Below are positions 12,601 to 23,694 of a DNA stretch of 64,000 nucleotides, one piece after another. The translations under genes were made by a program, and so were the position numbers. The notes beneath the pieces were generated by a model. That model was not told where the DNA came from. It worked only from the letters and a program-made list of their open reading frames with translations, and searched no databases. How positions within the stretch are numbered: the stretch's first letter is position 1; the number at the start of each line of letters is the position of its first letter. This stretch comes from Leptasterias polaris (Eukaryota; Echinodermata; Asteroidea; Forcipulatida; Asteriidae), in assembly GCA_037783415.1 (NCBI GenBank), contig JAZGTN010000015.1, positions 1,364,001 to 1,428,000 of the forward strand, written 5' to 3'.

Positions 12601-15600
12601 AGCTTCCCAGAATGCATAAATAGATATTAATTACAAGTACAATGAAATATTGTTTAGTTTTTTAAGTCTGCGGTCCAACTATGGCTATTTGAGCTGTGAG
12701 TAGGTGAATACACACCGATGATATGCACACACTTGGCTGTCATTACATTTAACATTATAGACTAAATAACAAATTCCTGAAGAGACAGTCTGAGTCAAGG
12801 TTTTAATTATTTTCTTCTATAATGGGTTCACAGTCCAATCAAAACTACTTAATACATTTTGAACAAGACAAACTATCCGACTGCATTTAAAATGCAGTGT
12901 GTAAAACTTTGAATGGTGTTTTCTATTTAGATCATCCTGTTTTCAGGTTTAAAAGAACATATTAGAAACTAAAAAGAAATTCATAAGAATTTGTTTCAAA
13001 GTGTATTTTTTTGTAATTTTGTTTACCGTTCCGCTTGACTGCTTGTTACACTTGTATGTTTGTGTGTTGTGTTGTCATTTAGCCTTTGAGAAAGACTCTG
13101 CTAGAGTCGAAACTTCAGGCCAATATGTATTTTTTTGCATTCATAATTAGGGTCCTTTTGGTTAGTAAGCAGTTTGCAACAGCTAACTTATTTATATATT
13201 GTTTTAACTATGTCTCTAGGTGTATTTCTCAAAAGTAAAACTTAGGTAAAAGTAATGCTATTTGATGATTCTTGCAGAATGTTCATTCGCAAACTAAAAA
13301 AAGAAATGTTGATATATCAATTAAATCCCCAGTTATATTTTCTTCTCAAATAAAATCACAAGCACCCGCTCTCTGGCTGTCTGGAATAATGGGGTGTGGC
13401 GGGTTGCGACTGACAATGTCGTGTCTACTAAGCTAGGGTTCCTTCAGCTGCAAGCCATTCTCTGAGTATTTACTCTTTTCAATCTGCATGAATATGCACC
13501 ACTTTACTGCCGTATCACACAAGTCTGTCAAGGGTCTAGAACCACAGCATTGATACCATCAAGTCCCTTGTTGAGATTGCTCCTCCAGTCATTTCTACAG
13601 CTATTATCTACCCCCATATGCTAATCATTCCTTTGGCTCCATCTTAATACATCCACTGTACTGGGACAATCTTAAAGCTGTCTTCTTTGGAATTAGACAC
13701 TGGCGGGATTATTTAGATGTTTAGGGGAAAGGATTATTGCAAGCAAGAAGTTTGCGAAACAGTCAGGTACATCTAGCCTGATATTTTTGAAAGCACATTT
13801 TCTTGAGAAAAAAAAAGTCGGCAGGGAACATTCCGAAGGGGCATCAGACAACAAAGGTGACGGCCTCCATTGGAATTGTAGCTCTGGTATTTAGGTTGCC
13901 ATTACCTCAAGATACATCAATAGGAATAATATACGTGTATGGAGGAGAAGTCTAATGCACTTATTAAAATAATGGAGGAAGGAATTGAATATTGATAAAC
14001 GTGTGCATTAATAGTAATGAAGTAAACAGTAAGTCCCAGTAATATTCTATAGATTCCACTCAATATAGATACATATATGAGACAATTTGAGTTGTTATCT
14101 ATTTCTCCATGGAGGAAGGTGGTTTCTCTAAAGCAGATCTTTCCTGAATATTTATGCAGTAAGAAGGGTTCTTGAGAGAACAGTCAATCAAGGACACATG
14201 ATGTCAGAAGCTATGCAGAGGAGGGTAGCTTTCCTAATCACTTCCTTTTGTTGACACATAAGAAGTTCCAAATATCACTCTGAACACAAAGGATTGCTTT
14301 AAGCTCGCTTTTAAAATCTCTCTAGGCTAAGCTGTAATAAGTAGTTTGCTACTATGGATCTCAGTGTGCAGAAATAAGCTCAAATCTGTGAGCTTATTGC
14401 TTGTACAATAAAAAAAATACTCATAAACACCAATAATAACCATATCAAACAACCATTTCTGGTTATTCTTATAGTTGTTGGCCTGTACTTGTTGGATCTG
14501 GGCAACTTTTTAACTTTAATTGGTGAATCAAATCCAATAAAAACAAAATGCCTTGGAAAATATTTTTAAGGATCTGAAATAAAAATACAGTTGATTTTGA
14601 TTAAGATGGGTTTCTGAATACAGATCAAATCTGACAAAACCAACAAATAATTTTGGGTTGCACAAATAAAAATTGACTAGAGCAGGATTTGAACCGGCGA
14701 CCTCTGGATTTCACCTGTCGATGCTCTACCAACTGAGCTATTGAGCCCTACTGTTGGCAGTCTGAGCGGGCCGCTCTAATAAATTTGTCTTTGTTCAACC
14801 AAAAACTATTTAAAATTTATAGTCAGTTTCCCTTGTGGTTTATTACTTGATATTTGTAAAACAGTTAAACAATGAATAGTAGATTTGGAATGAAAGAATA
14901 GTTACCTGTTGGCTGTAATTGCTTGAATCACTTTCCTTGGATTGCAGATCATTTTGTACCATCAATAATTTATCCTTGTACAAGACCAAATCCTCCTCAC
15001 AAACAGCAAGTTGCATGGACAAACCTTCAATCTGATTCTCCAATTCATGTTGTTTCTCAGAATATTGTCTTCTCAGAACTGCTTCTTTCTCTCTCCAATC
15101 TTCAGCATTCTTACGCAGTTCACCATCTCGTAACGCTGCAAGTTCTCTTTCATAGAAAGCTTGAGCTTTATTTAGTTTTGCCTCATAATCTTCAGAGGAT
15201 TGTTTCTTTTCCTTTTGAAGCTCATCGTACTGCTCTTGAAGTTTCTTAATGTTTGCCTCATACTGATCAATGAGTTCTTGTCTTTCTTTAGTAAGACCGG
15301 ACTGATTAGATTCTAAACGTTTTTTCAATTCATCAACCTCAGTTGCATGTGTTTTGCGCAGCTCTGAAATGTTATTAATTCGCTCTAATTCAGTTCTACG
15401 TCTTGAGTCTTCAAACTGCTTCAATTTGTCTTCAAAGTTTCTTTTGATTGCGAGGAGATCTTGTGATAAACCAAGTACAGTTTGAGAATGGTCTGCCTTG
15501 ATGTTTGATTCTCTTTGTTCAGCCTGACGTTTAAAATCAGTAAACTGTACTATTGCATTTTGTTTGTGATTTTCATGTTCTTTCAGTGATGTTTCCAAGG

Positions 15601-16702
15601 ATAGTATTCTTTGACGAAGTTCTGCTTCTTGGCCAATGCGACTCTGGTAGGAAGTTATCTTATCTTTGGTTTGTAGAATGAGCTGTTGAAGTTCCTGTTC
15701 ATGAGCTTCTTTCAGACCATTGACAACAGCTTCGTGTTCATCGTTCTTAGTGTTCAATGCATAGATAACCTAAAAACAGAGAAATCATGTTTAATATGAA
15801 AGTTACAAAAACGACATCAAGACAAATAATTCTCACAGGCGCTGAAATAATGGGTCAAGTAAACTTGAAGCAAAGCCAATTAGTAGTTTTGTACCCTTCA
15901 ATCAGTCATACTTTTTTGAAACTTAAATTTAATGTAAAAAAAAAAAAAAAAAGGGATCTGCACACATCCCCAGCACTCAGCTCAGCAGGTCCAATACAGG
16001 TAACAACTGAATTACTTTGGTTTGCTTTGTTGTTGTCAAGTTGACATTCTATATTATACAGTTTATTCAGTGTTGAACCTGACACTTATAATTATGTCAC
16101 ATAACTATAGTACTAGTACTATAGTAGACTGAACCTCAAAGTTCTAGGACAAGGATTTGGAATATTAATAACTCCAGATGCTAAACTAAAAAACTATCAC
16201 TTTCTCACTTCTTTCACTTCAGAGACTTCGTGGACGACAGACAGAGACAGAGACAAACGATGTGTTTTGTTTTATTGTATGTTTATTAAGTGGAAAGTAA
16301 TTCTTCAACAACAATAATAACCAGACACTTTTCACAGGTTGCTAAACATGTTTTATTGTATTCGAAAAACGTGCTTAGCATGCTTAGTACCGCGGCAGTA
16401 AAACAGCAGGTATTTCATTCGGTAATGTACCGTAGATAGATATGCTACTGTCGGAAATACACGAATTACCGTTTAATATAACCAGGTGTACAGTTCGGAA
16501 TGTTTTTGCAACAATGATTTACAAACAATTACAAGAAAATGTATTTAGTAAAGATGGCACTAACCTTTGTGAGTTGTGCGATCTTCTTTGACATCTTCAG
16601 ATGCAATTCTGGTGTGACCTCGGCGCCAGCCTGCCCACTGGCAGCTCCGCTTGCGCCGAGTTTGCCATGAAATAAATTCCCGAATGACATCTTCGTCGCC
16701 AT
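3588..16702 (-). CDS. FAM184A: FAM184 family coiled-coil protein, 16 coding exons, complete
   Basis: Exons in transcription order: 16702-16565, 15769-14906, 11722-11602, 11259-11078, 10772-10566, 10303-10019, 9431-9310, 8642-8492, 8164-7952, 7836-7683, 6781-6654, 6272-6088, 5321-5175, 4841-4724, 4342-4235, 3785-3588. Every boundary has GT and AG, and the phases close to 1107 codons (1106 aa; human FAM184A is about 1140). The start is the ATG at 16702 in a good context (AAAATGG); an in-frame upstream opening to 16744 is less likely. Recognition rests on HLKMSKKIAQLTK then VIYALNTKNDEHEA, on the long Glu/Lys/Gln coiled coil, and on the C-terminal blocks SRPEDLEQIARLK, YFQLELINRETNFNKVFN and PLPDSPIHDIQLNPKKP. 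The protein is almost entirely coiled coil with no membrane segment. Its cellular role is poorly known. One gene here probably predates the vertebrate A/B split. Confidence 0.93.
6985..7063 (+). repeat. 3' end of a retroelement with (AATA)n tail
   Basis: A GC-richer stretch, CGCCCTCGAACAGGCTGGTC followed by GAGAGAGCACAATATAAATT, runs straight into seven or so AATA units at about 7030-7063. This layout, a short conserved 3' end then a microsatellite, is typical of CR1/L2-type LINEs or the SINEs that use them. It lies in the FAM184 intron between 6782 and 7682. The upstream boundary is not visible. Confidence 0.4.
8907..9140 (+). repeat. SINE-like composite repeat, copy 1
   Basis: Two modules are shared with other places in the window. 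8907-8957 (ACAAGGGAAACTGACTA onward) matches the inverted copy at about 14760-14837. 9011-9140 (TGCTTCCCAGGTTGT through GCCAACATAGGGCT) closely matches 58402-58530. The tRNA-like module that follows GCCAACATAGGG in the other copies is missing. It lies in a FAM184 intron. Confidence 0.6.
9648..9760 (+). repeat. Penelope-terminus-like repeat, copy a
   Basis: It runs from CAAGAAAGACTCTGCTAGGG through CCAAACGTCAGACC, then GGTCCTTTTGG and AAGCAGTTTGCAACAGCTAA, to TATTTTCTTA. The same ordered blocks recur at 13026-13190, 18855-18953, 19325-19455, 58927-59090 and around 60 kb. It sits in a FAM184 intron. Confidence 0.65.
13026..13190 (+). repeat. Penelope-terminus-like repeat, copy b (longer)
   Basis: This copy starts further out, with CGCTTGACTGCTTGTTACAC and GTGTTGTGTTGTCATTTAGC, and then has TTTGAGAAAGACTCTGCTAG, GTCGAAAC, GGTCCTTTTGGTT and CAGTTTGCAACAGCTAAC. 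The extra left part is matched, inverted, at 59026-59090, so the repeat unit is at least 165 bp. It lies in the 3.2-kb FAM184 intron 11723-14905. Confidence 0.65.
14651..14837 (-). repeat. tRNA-derived SINE, copy 2 (inverted)
   Basis: Read on the minus strand it contains GCTCAGTTGGTAGAGC (Pol III A box) and GGTTCAAATCC (B box), followed by TGCTCTAGTCAATTTTTATT. The same tRNA-like block and tail occur at 58530-58625. Upstream on the minus strand is the ACAAGGGAAACTGACTA module of the 8907 copy. The tRNA fold is imperfect in the acceptor stem, so this is a SINE rather than a working tRNA gene. Confidence 0.7.
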
Positions 16703-17231
16703 TTTGGTCGCAATGTTTACGGCCGGAACTACAAATCCTACCACTACTTCTTAATTCATCCGCCGGTCTTTATGGACAGGTTAAACTGCTTGTGGGAAAT
16801 TCAAAACAATTTTATAATTCAAAAGCTAATGAAAAAGTTTAGATAAACAAATTGTGAGCGTATTGGGCGGCCTTTTTGTTCTTTTGTGTACAATTGAAGG
16901 CTTATCTTTTTGGGTACATTTTGAAGTTCAACTTTTACCCATGACAGCGCGGTAGTTCATTGTTACCGTTGCTACGCTACTGTTATGCAAATTAATGAGA
17001 AATGTTTTGATACCGAGTGAGGGCGGTATTCCATTTCTTTGAAAATACATGCCACACGCGGATGCAATTATTCCTCATCATCCAAACTCGTGGAATTAGC
17101 TATGATTTCCAGCGAGAAATTATATCACTTTTATTTGAAATTATATCACTTTTATTTAACAGCACATCACAATCTCAGCGCTAATCACACAAGGCTCAAC
17201 GTTCAGGACTGACTGGGCACAAACCTAACTA

Positions 17232-18006
17232 TTAAAGAGCCACTTTTTAGTATCGTCGTCATGATCAGAGCGGGCTTGTGGTTGGTGGCTGTACGGATAT
17301 ATAGATAGATAGATAGATAGATAGCATTTATTGTCCACATTAAAAAATATAGAAATTCGATTTCCACTGGAAAATGGGTAAAAACTAAATATGGAATTGA
17401 ACTTTCCCCCAATTACCAGAGCCGTATGTTGAGAGATTAACGACAACATTTTCGGTCCAAAAAACGCATGCGTGCATACAGGGTGCCATACTAAACTGCA
17501 CATTTGGGGCCTTTCTCAAACATCGGCTTGGGCTCCGGCTCCAACGAACCACTGCGTGCAAATACACGCTGCAGCAAAATAATTTAACGGAGCCCAAGCC
17601 GGAGCTGTGATGGGAGACGGAGCCCAAGCCGAGGTTTGAGACGGGCCCCAGGTTGTTTTGCATTTAGACCGAAAATGGCGCCCAGCAACCACGTGGCCCA
17701 AGAAAACTGGTCCCTTTATGTCGCAACTCTCTCAATACACAGCTGCTGTTGCTGCATGCACGCGCGCCCTACCTCCCGGGGAAGGGCGTGGCGTGCTGCA
17801 GCAACTGGGGCTACAGTCCTGGGGCCTTTCTCAAACCTCGGCTTGGGCTCAGGCTCCAAGCTCCGCCTGATGTCAGAGCTACCGCGTGCAAATACACGCT
17901 GCACCAACAATTATAACGGAGCCCAAGCCGAAGTTTGAGAAAGGCCCATTGATTCCATGTACAGCCGCAGGCCTGCTCTGATCATGACGATAGCAGCGCC
18001 CCTTTA
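17232..18006. mobile_element. Nested foldback element with about 36-bp terminal inverted repeats
   Basis: The left end (TTAAAGAGCCAC then TCATGATCAGAGCGGGC) is matched in inverted form at the right end (GCCTGCTCTGATCATGACGA then GCCCCTTTAA). Inside lie two copies of a smaller foldback, 17506-17650 and 17821-17947. Both begin GGGGCCTTTCTCAAAC and end with the near-complement (GTTTGAGACGGGCCCC and GTTTGAGAAAGGCCC). No transposase is present, so it is non-autonomous. TTAA-like ends suggest a TTAA-targeting family, but the superfamily is not proven. Confidence 0.6.
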
Positions 18007-18065
18007 AGTTGTGATTTTCACTTATTTTATGTCCGAGTCAATTTCATGGTTTGTGAATTTGTGGT

Positions 18066-18091
18066 GGGGGGGGGGGGGGGGGGGGGGGGGG
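18066..18091. repeat. 26-base G homopolymer
   Basis: An uninterrupted run of about 26 G on the plus strand. It can form a G-quadruplex. Its length may be miscounted by sequencing. Confidence 0.85.
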
Positions 18092-18854
18092 TTGAGGGTC
18101 ACCTTGGACCATTTGGACTACAAAAAACGTGTTATGAAATTAACATGTAAGAAAGATGTTTTAAATTTAAAGTAGAATGCCTCGAAGGTATGGTTTTCCT
18201 ACTTCATTAACTAAAACACGCGGTCCGCCATTCAGTGTTGAAACATTGTGACTGCTCACAAAATGGCAGCCAGTGTTAATTACTAAGTAACGAACACATA
18301 ATTTCAAGGCAGATTTCAAGGCAGTGTGTATCATCATTATATACTTATACTTTTTAAAACCTTTCCAACTATATTCATCATTTTCATAACAAACGCTTTT
18401 TTTTATAGACCAAAGCGCCCAATCGAAGGCAACGTGTCCCTCGAAGAGGGGACACACCCTGTGAATAAGGTGTGAGTCTTAATTGGGAAGAAGTCTGATG
18501 GAGTTGTGCCCGAGAAAGTGACGAGATGAACCTTGGAGTGGGTCACCGGATTTTTGTGAGAAGCTCTGAGCACTGGAGAATAATTTTATTTTTCTCTGTC
18601 ATAGCCTACCATTGCCTCAACGTAGTCAACTCTCTGTCAAATAATTATGACCCCGGCCCCCGTAGACTGCACTTTCCTCCCACTTGGCTTTCTGGCCTCC
18701 TTGCCCGCCTTTCAAGCCACCTCCTCCCCCCCCCCCCCCAAAAAAAATATATAAAAAAAATAATAATAATAAAAAAATAAAAAAATAATACAAATAAATA
18801 AAATATAAAATCTTAACAACAATGTTTCATCGAAGAAACTTGACTCTTTAATAT

Positions 18855-18953
18855 TTGAGAAAATAGAATTAGCTGTTGCAAACTGCTTACCAACCAAAAG
18901 GACCTGTGGAAATGCAAAAAATAAGTTAGTGGCCTGACGTTTCGACCCTTTAA
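18855..18953 (-). repeat. Penelope-terminus-like repeat, copy c
   Basis: An inverted copy: GAATTAGCTGTTGCAAACTG, CTTACCAACCAAAAGGACCT, AATGCAAAAAATAAGTTAG, then GGCCTGACGTTTCGACCCTT. It is cut before the AGCAGAGTC part. Confidence 0.65.
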
Positions 18954-19324
18954 TATTTATCAGTACTGTACAAAATCCTATGGCAACGAAATACAAATTT
19001 TATTCAAACCAGTCAATGAACTTTCTAAACCCAACCATTATTATAATACATGTAAATACAATTCCATGCACATTTCTTTCTTGTTAGTGAATGCTGCGGT
19101 TAGACGCCTGCGCACGAAGGTCTGCTCATATTCCAGACGATTAGCTTTGCATCTATGGTTCAGTAAATCATCTATTCATTGTCATTAATTGGCAAAGTAC
19201 GACGCCACTAAAAAGCTATTTATTTACACCCGTCTGCCCGCCCCGGCCTCCCTCCCGAATAATTAAAGCTGATGCTCCCATGGTGTGATTGAATTAATCA
19301 AACTGAATACAATGTGCAAAGAAA

Positions 19325-19455
19325 ATGGCCTGACGTTTCGAACCTTTCCCTTGCTCTTTCTCAAAGACCGTGGGTCGAGAGTTCAAGCCATTTACGACTT
19401 TTTGCATTGTTAGGTTGGTAAGCAGTTTGCAACAGCTAATTCTATTTTCTCAAAC
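19325..19455. repeat. Penelope-terminus-like repeat, two half-units in opposite orientation
   Basis: GGCCTGACGTTTCGAACC and CTTTCTCAAAG (minus-oriented half) are followed by TTTTTGCATTGTTAGGTTGG and AAGCAGTTTGCAACAGCTAA (plus-oriented half). Two units facing each other have been partly deleted at the join. Confidence 0.55.
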
Positions 19456-20533
19456 ACAGGGTGTCAACAAAAATATTGAAATACGGGACAAAAATAACAT
19501 ATTGTTTCAATCAATGCCACTTGTTCAAAAGAAATGAACACATCATTGAACCTACTTCCGCAAAAAGTATTTTAATCAAAATAATGATTGAAGATTAATA
19601 TCCATGAAACAATAAAAGGAAGTAGAAATAAATTGTGATAAGAAATAACCTTTAGCTATAATACGAAGAGTTTAGTTTCATTCCAAATGCAGCGGTTTTT
19701 TATTTGTTTAACAATCTCAACCAAACTAGTTTCTAAAAATGAAAAATTTTAATTTCTAAAACTAATGTAATTTTGACTTAACAAAAGTTTCAGTAAATAG
19801 TTTGTACCTTGCTGATAAACTATAGTCCAACTACATTTTGTACAAAAATGCAATCAATCATGTTTAGAGTGTTACCGACATGAGCTGCGGCTATGAAATC
19901 AATGCCAGTTTAAGCAAGTCTGCCTTCACTGCCGATCATCCTTGGAGATCGATATTTCAAATGTTTGTTTTGGAGATGTGGCGGGGCAGGGTGCCATTTT
20001 CACACGGTTTTACGTGCAGAAATAATTAGCCGTTTGGTAGTTGTAATGAAATTTTGATCAATGTTTTGGCTGCCTACAAAAAAGGTAAAATTTTTACCAA
20101 TTAAGTACAAATTAAAAGACCCAGTAAAACTCACGGGAAAAGACCCGACGGTGGATATTAAAACCCATGTACTGCTGACCGTAAACGATTCTCATTTTGG
20201 ATCTTTCAATGCTATAGACAAATAATTATTTTGCTGTCTGTTAAACTTCATACAAGTATAGGAAGTGGGTTAAACAAAAATAGCTAGAAATTTCTGATTG
20301 CGTTGACAGCTTGATAACTCATTTTGTAATACGGTTTATTATTATTTTTTTATTTATTTCAACAGGAACAGTGAACAAAAAAATGAGTATTTACAAGTGT
20401 TTTGTAAACTGTATTATGCTATTTGTTTAACCATGAGTGCATTGCAAATACAACCAATAGACAAATTCAAGTTACTAACATTGAATTCCAATTTTGTATG
20501 AAAAAAGATACTAATAATTAAAGCAGACTCCTT

Positions 20534-23500
20534 TCACACCCTTAACTCATGGGTTTGAAGGAGATAGTTTGGGGACGAGGTTCGTGCAGTGGCTGGATCG
20601 AAACTGCCATCTTTCCCTGACGACTGTTTTCCTGTCGTGATAGTTTTTCTTTCCTTGTCTTCACAAACATTTCCCTCAGTGACGTCACCCTCATCAAACC
20701 TATCGTTTACCTTCGGGTCATCGTCGCATTGGAGACCTTTCCTTTCTTTGTCCCTCAAGGCTCGATACTTGGCCAACTTGTGTTGTTGCTGCTCCAGGTT
20801 CTGCTTGCGCCACTTGATCCGACGGTTCTGGAACCACACTTTAACCTTGGAAGAAGAAGACGAGTTTAAGTGAGACTTACACTTGTGAAAAGTGATAAAC
20901 AGAGACACAAAGGATGTGGAATATGCGTTGAGGCTTTTGGTGATTAGCGATGATGAAAATGGCGACAAGCGGGAGTGGTCGGGTTGGCATAGTGGTTGGT
21001 GTCTTTCCTATAACCTTACACCTCTACGACCAGGGTTGAAATCACTCTGGGGGCACTGTATGGACTGAGTTTTCAGTCCCTACCTGACTGCGTGGGGTTG
21101 CCTATAGCTGGAATATTCCTCTGAGGTTTTCCTCCCACATCTAAAACTGAAACTTCCTTCCTTGTCTATTCTTCATTGGGTTCTTGGCTAGCGCAGAGAT
21201 TAAGTTCACTTTTCTGAGAGTCCTAAGCTTTAAAACCAGAATAAATGAAATGGAAAAAGAAGAAAAAAGAAAGAACCCCCCCCAAAAAAATCCCAAAACA
21301 AAACAAAAAACAACTAGTAATAAGCAAGAAATATTAAGCGTAAACTTGATCCTCAGTCGCGAGGGGGCGAAGTCAAAATTATAGTGAAAAATAGAGGAAA
21401 ACACCACGAGATCAAACATGTATAAAAAACTGGTTTAACCTAGGGAGTTTTGATTTAGCACCATAAAATTTAATAATTTGTTTTGTTGTGTTGCCTGTGA
21501 TTTAAAGGAGAATTTTTTGAAAACTGGACGTTTCGATCAGTACGCTCTGACTGTCTTCATGAAATAAATCCTAACCTGTGACTCTGACAGATCCAGCTGC
21601 GACGCCAGGTATAACCTTTCTGTACCGACCATGTACTGCTGCCGGGAAAATTCATTTTCCAGACGGTCGAGTTGATCCTGTGTGAAGATGGTTCGGACCC
21701 TTTTCGGTTTGGTCTGTTCGTGGATAGCTTCATCGGTCCAACTGATGAGTTGAGTTGACCGTTTCAATCCTGAGTCATCTCGACCTACATTCAAAAGGGA
21801 TATTCAACAAATTTATTAACCTCAGATTGATCTTATTGGGATATTTTATGATTTGCCATCGATGTTGTGACTTGGTTGTAGCATTATTAGCTTTTATCAA
21901 AGCTCATGGAAAAACAAATTGTGGCTGATTAGAAAGGCTGGTTATAAGGATGGAATTATTTCGTTTTAAATAAAGCTTTTTTAAATTTCATAATTATTGC
22001 GGAAAGAACAGTTTTCGTAGAACGTCTCGATCTAAGCCGACCTTGTTGTAATATCACACATAGAATCAATCAAGATATCTGACACCTCTGTTCATTTCGT
22101 TTTAACCATCTCTAAAACTAATCCAGGTCCGACTATTTGCTCTTCAGATTTCTTGTCCAAACTGTTTCTATAAAAATGATTAATTCGATAGCCCAAAAGG
22201 AAACACTTTGTCCCTACCTCACGCCTTTTTCGTTAGGGACGGATACATTCTGTGTCTCCTCTGGACCCCCGTGGGATCGTCTTCTCACCTGTCTATTGTG
22301 ACATGAGACAGTTTGAATAAGGGGTTCCAAATCTTAAAGGATCCCCTAATGTGCTGCCATCCCCCGAGTCTTTCAATGTATTCTTTGGACTTAATTGAAT
22401 ACAAACAACTTTATTCACAATATGACAGGCTAGGGCTGGAGATGTATGTCTATTTCGGTCTTATAATCAATAGGGGACAAAACGGCTCCAAGTGGCCCGG
22501 GTGGAGTCTTAAGTCAAATTGAATTGTAATTAACAAAGTTAATGAAGTACCAAACTCTAGGGACTGTGAGGGGATAGTGACAGGGGCAATTTATCTTGAC
22601 TAATGTCAACTTAAAGATGGGCAGATCTGACCAACCGCATTCGGCGACTGAGTATTTGGCTGTAGCATACATGCAAATTATAACACAGGTGCAGAAAGAA
22701 ACTTTTATTTTGCACTCAACGACTGACGCACCACTTTTAAGAAGATCTGAATTAAGTACTCTTTGTTTCAAGTAGTTTAACATTTCTATTGAAACCGGCA
22801 GACATTTTCTGGTCAACATCGGTTACAAAGTATGTGAAGATGGTCAAGAAATACCCTGAAATAGATTTAACTCAACAGTTCACATACGTGTTCCGCAGTT
22901 CTGGAGAAATGGTCAACCTGCTCTATTTCAGGCAGATACCTTCCAAAACCTTACCGAAATTCCAACAGCATGATGTAGTTAAAGTAAATCTTTATTTCCT
23001 TAGGCCTTCTAACACAGAATACTGTATAGTCAGTGTCTTTACCATTAGACTGTTGCAAATCAAATTTCACTTTAAAAACATGACATTTTTCTGTCACAGT
23101 GAACTTAGTTTTTCAATTTTAACGATCCTTCAAAGTTTCCAATGCATAGTTACCTAATCCTTGTCTGCAGCTTTCAACTGTTCCGTATGAGCCAAGGAAC
23201 TTGAAATCTTCATGAGTCGACCCTTTGAAGGCACTCTCTTCCACAATATCTCCCGTCAAGCGAGGTCTCCCGTCCGTGTGCTCATCAACACCAGACAGAG
23301 GAGCGAGGCAACCGGGCACAAACGCGATGTGACCGGCTGGCAATTTTGGTGAGAACACGGTCGTGTGTTTCCTGTTTTGTAACTTTCCAACGCCCTCAAA
23401 ACGAGTCTGACGAGATGACAAGTCATCCATTTCATCTTTGAGATCCTGTTTCTCCTTGGAGTTTTTCACCTCAGCTTCCCGAAGACCTAAGATGGCATCA

Positions 23501-23694
23501 ATGGTAAAGGAAGATGCTCTTTTTTCATCAGTGCAGCGAGGGTGACGTCTCCTTGATGATGTTGAGAGAGGATATAGGTAGCGGGCTTGGCTGAGAACCA
23601 TCGGGCCGTATGAGAGTGGTAGACCGGTGCTGGTATGCCAGAAAGTTGGTGATGAGAAAGGAAACAATGTTGGGTATGACTCCGGACTCATCAT
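20534..23694 (-). CDS. NOTO: Not-class homeobox transcription factor (NOTO), three exons
   Basis: Not proteins are nuclear homeodomain regulators of axial and notochord-type programmes. Exons are 23694-23154, 21784-21576 and 20845-20534 (TGA at 20534-20536). Phases 1 and 0 close exactly to 353 aa. The start is the first of two adjacent ATGs (MMSPESYP; G at -3), but the frame stays open upstream to 23850, so the N-terminus is uncertain. An eh1-type Groucho-binding motif, FTIDAILG, is at residues 63-70. The homeodomain is at about 207-266, with [37 protein letters not shown] and [15 protein letters not shown]; residue 50 is Gln and W48, F49 and N51 are intact. The MVGTER block and the intron between codons 44 and 45 fit the Not family. 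The acidic, Ser/Thr-rich C-terminus has no known domain. Confidence 0.92.

Larger units (their letters stand above)
16703..20533. other. Spacer between FAM184 and NOTO, with repeats
   Basis: No gene is visible. The FAM184 promoter should lie just above 16702, but I see no clear TATA box. Contents are a 21-bp direct duplication at about 17113-17158 (GAAATTATATCACTTTTATTT), a GATA microsatellite at 17301-17324, the nested foldback element at 17232-18006, a 26-base G tract at 18066-18091, a 14-base C tract near 18726-18739 and two Penelope-terminus-like repeats. TTTATT at 20335-20340, with more just beyond, is AATAAA on the minus strand and could end the NOTO transcript about 195 bases after its stop. 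Confidence 0.5.
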
